From positions 62,001 through 126,000 of the forward strand of contig CALCQO010000012.1 of the NCBI GenBank assembly GCA_937894675.1: a stretch of 64,000 nucleotides of DNA, read 5' to 3'. The position numbers and the translations under genes were made by a program. Below, piece after piece: positions 60,166 to 64,000 of the stretch. The stretch comes from an uncultured Clostridia bacterium. Its GTDB lineage: Bacteria; Bacillota; Clostridia; Christensenellales; Aristaeellaceae. How positions within the stretch are numbered: the stretch's first letter is position 1; every line of letters starts with the position of its first letter. A model generated the notes under the pieces. The model had not been told where the DNA came from. It did not search any database and worked only from the letters and a program-made list of their open reading frames with translations.

Positions 60166-61752
60166 TCAGGGCAGCACCTGAACGCTGTAGAGCATCAGCG
60201 CGCCTTGAGGCAGTTTGGGGACAATGGTCAGTGTTTTCAGGCTGCCAAGGTCTGCCCCCGCAAAGCGCTCCAGGGGAATCACCTGTGTTAGCAATGGCTG
60301 AGGACGGCTCCAGACGGGGTTGCCCAGGGGGTCAGTTTCTTCGGTGCCCTTTTCAAACTGCAGGGAGGTATCCTTCTGGGAGGATAGGGCAACTGCCGCC
60401 TGCCGCTTACCATCGGACAGGGTGATTTCCACCTCCATGCCAAGGCCGGGGTCGTTGAGAGGATTGGAGGCGTTAACCGCCCAGGTAATCAGCAGCCGGG
60501 AAGTAGGGAGCAAGGGTTTTGCCAGGGGCAGGATGTCCATAGTCAGCCTGGGGGCTTTGTCGGCTTTTTGCCAGGTAATATCGTAAACCAGTACCGGGGA
60601 ATCGGCGGTACCGTCCAGCCCGGGCGGGGAGAATAGGCCGCTGGTATGCTGCCCGTTTTGCAAAGCGGTAGCATTGACCAGTTTCGCCGATAGCTCTTTG
60701 GTCTTGATGCCCTTCAGGTGAAGGTTAGGAGCCTCCGCCAGATTCAGAGCGCCTGGGGCGTAAGCTGTCAAGGCGCAGGGAAGGGGATAGGTGGCGAAAT
60801 AGTCGGGGTTCAGCCTGTCTTCCAGAGGTTTTCCTGCCTGCAAGAAAGAGCACACTTCCCCAACATATAGGGCGGCAAAGGCGCGGATGATGTCCGGCGC
60901 CGCCAGGGCGGCCCCATCAAACACCTGAGGATCCTGGCGCCCGTCCAGTTCGCTGTTAAGGGACACATGGTTGGCTTGCTTCAGCGAGGTAACCAGCACA
61001 GGCAATTTTGGCCGGGACACCTGCATGGCGTTCAGCCAGGGGGAATAGCCGGGCAAATCAGGCATGTCCCCATCAAACTGGGGCAATAGCACGGCAGTTG
61101 GCACCTGTGCAGGGGCAGGCACGCTGGTTTGCATGCCCGGCAGGGGATAGTCCGCGCTGCCCAGCACCTTTTTGCCATCCTCTGAGGCAATGCCAATGTA
61201 GCTGGTAGGCGCCAGCAGCATGCTGCCCTTCACTTTCTTACCCCGGGCTAGATAGAGGTTAGCCAGCAGCGGCGCGATGCCCCCGCCCCGGGAGTGACCC
61301 ACAAAATACAGGGTATTCATATCTACCTTGCCCTGGAGGGATTGTTTAAATACCTTTTCACCCCCGTTGGCCTTACCAAGCAAAGCCAGATGCGCTTCCA
61401 CCAACTGGAAGGCAGCCTCCACCTCGTCCCCTTCCTGCTGATATACGGGGTTCATATCGATGGACAGGGCAAAAAAGCCCCGGGCAGCCAGCTCTCTTGC
61501 CAGATACGCCAGCCCTTGGTAATAGGGGGTCGTGTCCTGCTCCCCCTCCAGATGGCGGCCATGGAGCAGCACCACCAACGGGCTGTCGCTGCCCTGGGGG
61601 ATGCCTATCACCCCCCGCAAGGGTGTCTTGTCTGCCCCCGCTTCGTACAGCAGAGTTTCCACCTGAGGGGAGGCTGTGGGCACTTGCCCGGCAACACCTG
61701 TGCTCACCAACAAAGCAAACAGCACAAACAGGGTAAGGATTCTTTTCAGCAT
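60166..61752 (-). CDS. exported alpha/beta hydrolase
   Basis: A 528-residue exported protein. A signal peptide (ILTLFVLFALLVSTGVAG) precedes an alpha/beta-hydrolase domain (about residues 45-300): oxyanion VLLHGRHLEGEQ, GFFALSIDMNPVYQQEG and nucleophile elbow FVGHSRGGG. The catalytic His is probably in KQANHVSLNSE. The last 190 residues form a beta-rich extension (VLVYDITWQKADKAPRLTMDI) of unknown role. Resembles poly-specific secreted lipase/esterase or dienelactone-hydrolase-like proteins; substrate unknown. Start 61752 follows GGGAGGG. Confidence 0.82.
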   Translation of the reverse strand: MLKRILTLFVLFALLVSTGVAGQVPTASPQVETLLYEAGADKTPLRGVIGIPQGSDSPLVVLLHGRHLEGEQDTTPYYQGLAYLARELAARGFFALSIDMNPVYQQEGDEVEAAFQLVEAHLALLGKANGGEKVFKQSLQGKVDMNTLYFVGHSRGGGIAPLLANLYLARGKKVKGSMLLAPTSYIGIASEDGKKVLGSADYPLPGMQTSVPAPAQVPTAVLLPQFDGDMPDLPGYSPWLNAMQVSRPKLPVLVTSLKQANHVSLNSELDGRQDPQVFDGAALAAPDIIRAFAALYVGEVCSFLQAGKPLEDRLNPDYFATYPLPCALTAYAPGALNLAEAPNLHLKGIKTKELSAKLVNATALQNGQHTSGLFSPPGLDGTADSPVLVYDITWQKADKAPRLTMDILPLAKPLLPTSRLLITWAVNASNPLNDPGLGMEVEITLSDGKRQAAVALSSQKDTSLQFEKGTEETDPLGNPVWSRPQPLLTQVIPLERFAGADLGSLKTLTIVPKLPQGALMLYSVQVLP

Positions 61753-61767
61753 GGGGGTCCCTCCCGA

Positions 61768-61792
61768 TAAAAAACGCAGGCTTTCACCTGCG
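61768..61792 (-). terminator. terminator of perR
   Basis: On the minus strand CGCAGGTGAAAGCCTGCG followed by TTTTTTATC, directly after the perR stop. Confidence 0.8.
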
Positions 61793-61794
61793 GC

Positions 61795-62235
61795 TTACCC
61801 TTTTCCCTTCCCGCACTGCGGGCACAGGCCGTAGATGATAATCTCGCTGCGCTCGGGCAAAAACCCCTCCAGCTGGGGCACATGGTCGGTATCCAGGCTG
61901 ACGGGCAGGTTCCACAGCCCCTGGCAGCCCTTGCAGCGGAAATGGGCATGGGGCATCAGGGTGGCGTCGTAGTGCAGGTGCTCGTCATCCACCCGCAGGG
62001 GCAGCACCAGGCCTTTTTCCGCCAGCAGGTTCAGGGTGTTGTACACTGTCGCCCGGGAGCAGCTTTGCCCGGCGGCGTTGATGTGCTCGTACATTTTTTC
62101 CCGGGTGGGGTGGGTTTCGATGGACAAAAGATACGCCAAAAGTTTCAGCCTCAGCGGCGTCGGCTGGATGTCCTTCTCCAGCAGCATGGTCTGCAGTTCT
62201 GTTTCATTCAATGGCTGATGCAATACCTGGTTCAT
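61795..62235 (-). CDS. perR: Fur-family peroxide-responsive regulator, PerR type
   Basis: A 146-residue Fur-superfamily repressor. The N-terminal winged helix (QPTPLRLKLLAYLLS and CSRATVYNTLNLLAEKGLV) is followed by the metal-sensing part: HYDATLMPHAHFRCKGC supplies the His/Asp of the regulatory site, and CKGC with CPQC form the structural zinc site. In PerR, iron-catalysed oxidation by peroxide releases DNA. The divergent catalase gene and the two perfect TAGAATGATTCTA boxes between them support PerR rather than Fur. The ATG at 62235 follows GAAGGAG; an adjoining TTG is less likely. Confidence 0.88.
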   Translation of the reverse strand: MNQVLHQPLNETELQTMLLEKDIQPTPLRLKLLAYLLSIETHPTREKMYEHINAAGQSCSRATVYNTLNLLAEKGLVLPLRVDDEHLHYDATLMPHAHFRCKGCQGLWNLPVSLDTDHVPQLEGFLPERSEIIIYGLCPQCGKGKG

Positions 62236-62256
62236 CAAAATTCTCCTTCAAAGGTA

Positions 62257-62309
62257 TTGACATTATTTTAGAATGATTCTATACTGTTGTCAAGGTTAGA
62301 ATGATTCTA
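62257..62309. promoter_or_regulatory. overlapping divergent perR/katA promoters with two PerR boxes
   Basis: Plus strand: TTGACA (62257-62262), 17 bp, TATACT (62280-62285) for katA. Minus strand: TTGACA (62288-62293), 17 bp, TAAAAT (62265-62270) for perR. Two identical palindromes TAGAATGATTCTA lie at 62269-62281 and 62297-62309, 28 bp apart. The first covers both promoter cores, so one bound repressor can block both genes. Confidence 0.88.
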
Positions 62310-62341
62310 TGCTACCGCAAAATTTATTTAGGAGGGATTCT

Positions 62342-63847
62342 ATGCATAACGATGGACGAGACAACACGGAAAAGAAACCTTTACAGGCTGTAAACGGCCG
62401 CCCTGTGGCGGAGAATGAGAACATCCGCACCGCCGGGCGGCGCGGGGGTGTCATGCTGGACGATACCTGGTACCTGGAGAAAATGAGCCACTTCAACCGG
62501 GAAGTCATCCCCGAGCGGCGCATGCACGCCAAGGGCTCAGGCGCCTTTGGCACCTTCACCGTTACCCATGACATCACCCAATACTCCAAGGCGGCCATCT
62601 TCTCCCAGATTGGCAAGCAGACCGACATGTTCGCCCGCTTCTCCACCGTGGCCGGCGAGCGCGGCGCCGCCGACGCCGAGCGGGACATCCGCGGCTTCGC
62701 CCTGAAGTTCTACACGGAGGAGGGCAACTGGGACCTGGTGGGCAACAACACCCCCGTGTTCTTCTTCCGCGACCCCATGCTCTTCCCCGATCTGAACCAC
62801 GCCGTCAAGCGCGACCCGCGCACCAACATGCGCTCCCCCCAGAACAACTGGGATTTCTGGTCCGCCCTGCCCGAGGCACTGCACCAGGTTACCATCACCA
62901 TGGGCGACCGGGGCATCCCCACCAGCTACCGGCACATGCACGGCTTTGGTTCCCACACCTACTCCCTCATCAACAAGGACAACCAGCGCGTCTGGGTCAA
63001 GTTCCACCTGGTCAACCAGCAGGGCATTGAGTACCTCACCGATGCCCAGGCCGCCGACGTGGTCGCTAAGGACAGGGAATCCCACCAGCGCGATCTGTAC
63101 GACGCCATCGAGCGGGGCGAGTTCCCCCGCTGGAAGATGTTCATCCAGGTGATGACCGAGGAGCAGGCCCGCAATCACAAGGACAACCCCTTTGATTTAA
63201 CCAAGGTGTGGTTCAAGGGCGAGTACCCCCTCATCGAGGTGGGCTATTTCGAGCTGAACCGCAACCCCGCCAACTACTACGCCGATGTGGAGCAGGCGGC
63301 TTTCAACCCCGCCGACATCGTGCCGGGCATCAGCTATTCCCCCGACCGGATGCTCCAGGGCCGCCTCTTTGCCTACGGCGACGCCCAGCGCTACCGCCTG
63401 GGGGTCAACCATCAGCAGATTCCCGTCAACCGCCCCAAGGTGGAGGCCAACTCCTACCACCGCGACGGCGCCATGCGGGTGGACGGCAACTTCGGTTCCG
63501 CCCTGCACTACAACCCCAACTCCTACGGCATGTGGAAGGATAACCGCAACGAGCTGATTCCGCCCCATGACGGCGAGGGCGCCGAGCATAACTACGATTT
63601 CCGCCAGGATGACGAGAACTATTACGAGCAGCCCGGCAAGCTCTTCAACCTCATGGGCAAGGAAGAGCAGCAGCGCCTGTTCGACAACACCGCCCGCAAC
63701 ATGGACGGCACCACCGAACTGGTGAAAAAGCGCCACATCCGCCACTGCTACCTGGCCGACCCCGCTTACGGCGAGGGCGTAGCCAAGGCCCTGGGCATCG
63801 ACATCGCCTCCGTGGATATGAACGACACCTACGGCGCCCGCGCCTAA
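62342..63847 (+). CDS. katA: monofunctional haem catalase
   Basis: Breaks hydrogen peroxide into water and oxygen. The 501-residue length fits small-subunit clade 3 catalases. Distal His in RRMHAKGSGAFG, Asn in DLVGNNTPVFF, the SHTYSLINK segment and the proximal haem Tyr in RLFAYGDAQRYRLG are all present. The start at 62342 (MHNDGR) follows AGGAGGG. Divergent from perR behind two PerR boxes, so peroxide should induce it. A family B-type hairpin series starts 10 bp after its stop. Confidence 0.96.
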   Translation: MHNDGRDNTEKKPLQAVNGRPVAENENIRTAGRRGGVMLDDTWYLEKMSHFNREVIPERRMHAKGSGAFGTFTVTHDITQYSKAAIFSQIGKQTDMFARFSTVAGERGAADAERDIRGFALKFYTEEGNWDLVGNNTPVFFFRDPMLFPDLNHAVKRDPRTNMRSPQNNWDFWSALPEALHQVTITMGDRGIPTSYRHMHGFGSHTYSLINKDNQRVWVKFHLVNQQGIEYLTDAQAADVVAKDRESHQRDLYDAIERGEFPRWKMFIQVMTEEQARNHKDNPFDLTKVWFKGEYPLIEVGYFELNRNPANYYADVEQAAFNPADIVPGISYSPDRMLQGRLFAYGDAQRYRLGVNHQQIPVNRPKVEANSYHRDGAMRVDGNFGSALHYNPNSYGMWKDNRNELIPPHDGEGAEHNYDFRQDDENYYEQPGKLFNLMGKEEQQRLFDNTARNMDGTTELVKKRHIRHCYLADPAYGEGVAKALGIDIASVDMNDTYGARA

Positions 63848-63857
63848 AAGGATGGGT

Positions 63858-63957
63858 CAAGGGGTGAAACCCCTTGTCGGGGTCTGGGGCGGAAGCCCCG
63901 GGGAATGAATGATATTTTCGCGGGGGAAAGCATTTTTGAAAAAATGCTCTCCCCCGC
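63858..63957 (+). repeat. family B-related hairpin series after katA
   Basis: Three hairpins in a row: CAAGGGGTGAAACCCCTTG (63858-63876), GGGGCGGAAGCCCC (63886-63899) and a long one with arms GCGGGGGAAAGCATTTTT and AAAAATGCTCTCCCCCGC (63920-63957). The second matches module 2 of family B and the third resembles the hairpin at 49501-49536. No gene is seen from 63848 to the window end. Confidence 0.65.
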
Positions 63958-64000
63958 ACCCCCTCTCGAAAAACCTTGGAATAAATCCTAAGCAAAGACA

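Overview
The window looks like a chromosomal segment from a fairly GC-rich member of the Clostridia (Bacillota), probably an uncultured gut-type lineage near the Eubacteriales/Christensenellales; no rRNA or marker was available to fix the genus. The evidence is strong AGGAGG ribosome binding sites, a CggR-type glycolytic regulator, HPr kinase/phosphorylase, PerR with PerR boxes, sortase-type surface proteins, and TTGACA/TATAAT promoters with 17-18 bp spacers. No tRNA, rRNA, CRISPR array, transposase or phage gene was recognised.

Layout. 1-4.8 kb: 5' part of carB, an alpha/beta hydrolase and a secreted WG-repeat protein. 4.8-9.9 kb: glycolytic operon cggR-pgk-tpiA-gpmI, without gapA. 9.9-13 kb: a DUF4143 ATPase with twin palindromic upstream repeats, a HAAS-like membrane protein and a C39-like protein. 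13-20.4 kb: an ECF sigma/DUF4179 pair, then hprK, a ROK kinase, asnS and a membrane hydrolase. 20.6-24.8 kb: an EcsC/SHOCT protein, a zinc-type ArsR-CDF efflux pair, MutT, and a histidine-phosphatase-like protein whose catalytic histidine is gone. 25-29.7 kb: a 1526-residue cell-wall adhesin.

29.9-34 kb holds the most interesting locus. It is a two-gene operon of an SDR reductase and one 1101-residue polypeptide that joins a fatty-acyl adenylating domain, an acyl carrier domain and a PLP-dependent alpha-oxoamine synthase. This looks like a self-contained route to a sphingoid-base-like or other long-chain aminoketone lipid. 34.3-38.7 kb: AraC regulator divergent from a GH65 phosphorylase, followed by DUF1847 and Imm5-like genes. 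41-47 kb: an AT-richer maltodextrin-type operon (LacI, GH13, SBP, two permeases) with one operator at the promoter and an identical core inside the GH13 gene. 49.7-52.8 kb: a second carbohydrate ABC importer. 53-55.4 kb: a glycine-rich small protein and an LPATG pilin-like protein. 55.8-63.8 kb: membrane pyrophosphatase, a DUF2202 protein with a Gly/Gln-rich tail, a YitT protein, a secreted hydrolase, and a divergent perR/katA pair.

The intergenic regions carry at least three kinds of structured repeat. Family A is a ~120-150 bp element with terminal inverted repeats and stems that co-vary between copies (around 7.4, 12.1 and 21.8 kb). Family B is a set of hairpin modules usually placed 10-30 bp after a stop codon (29.8, 38.7, 49.6 and 63.9 kb, with a partial copy at 7.15 kb). 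The third is a 110-bp tandem repeat of paired hairpins at 47.7-47.9 kb. These and the lipid operon are the best candidates for undescribed biology.
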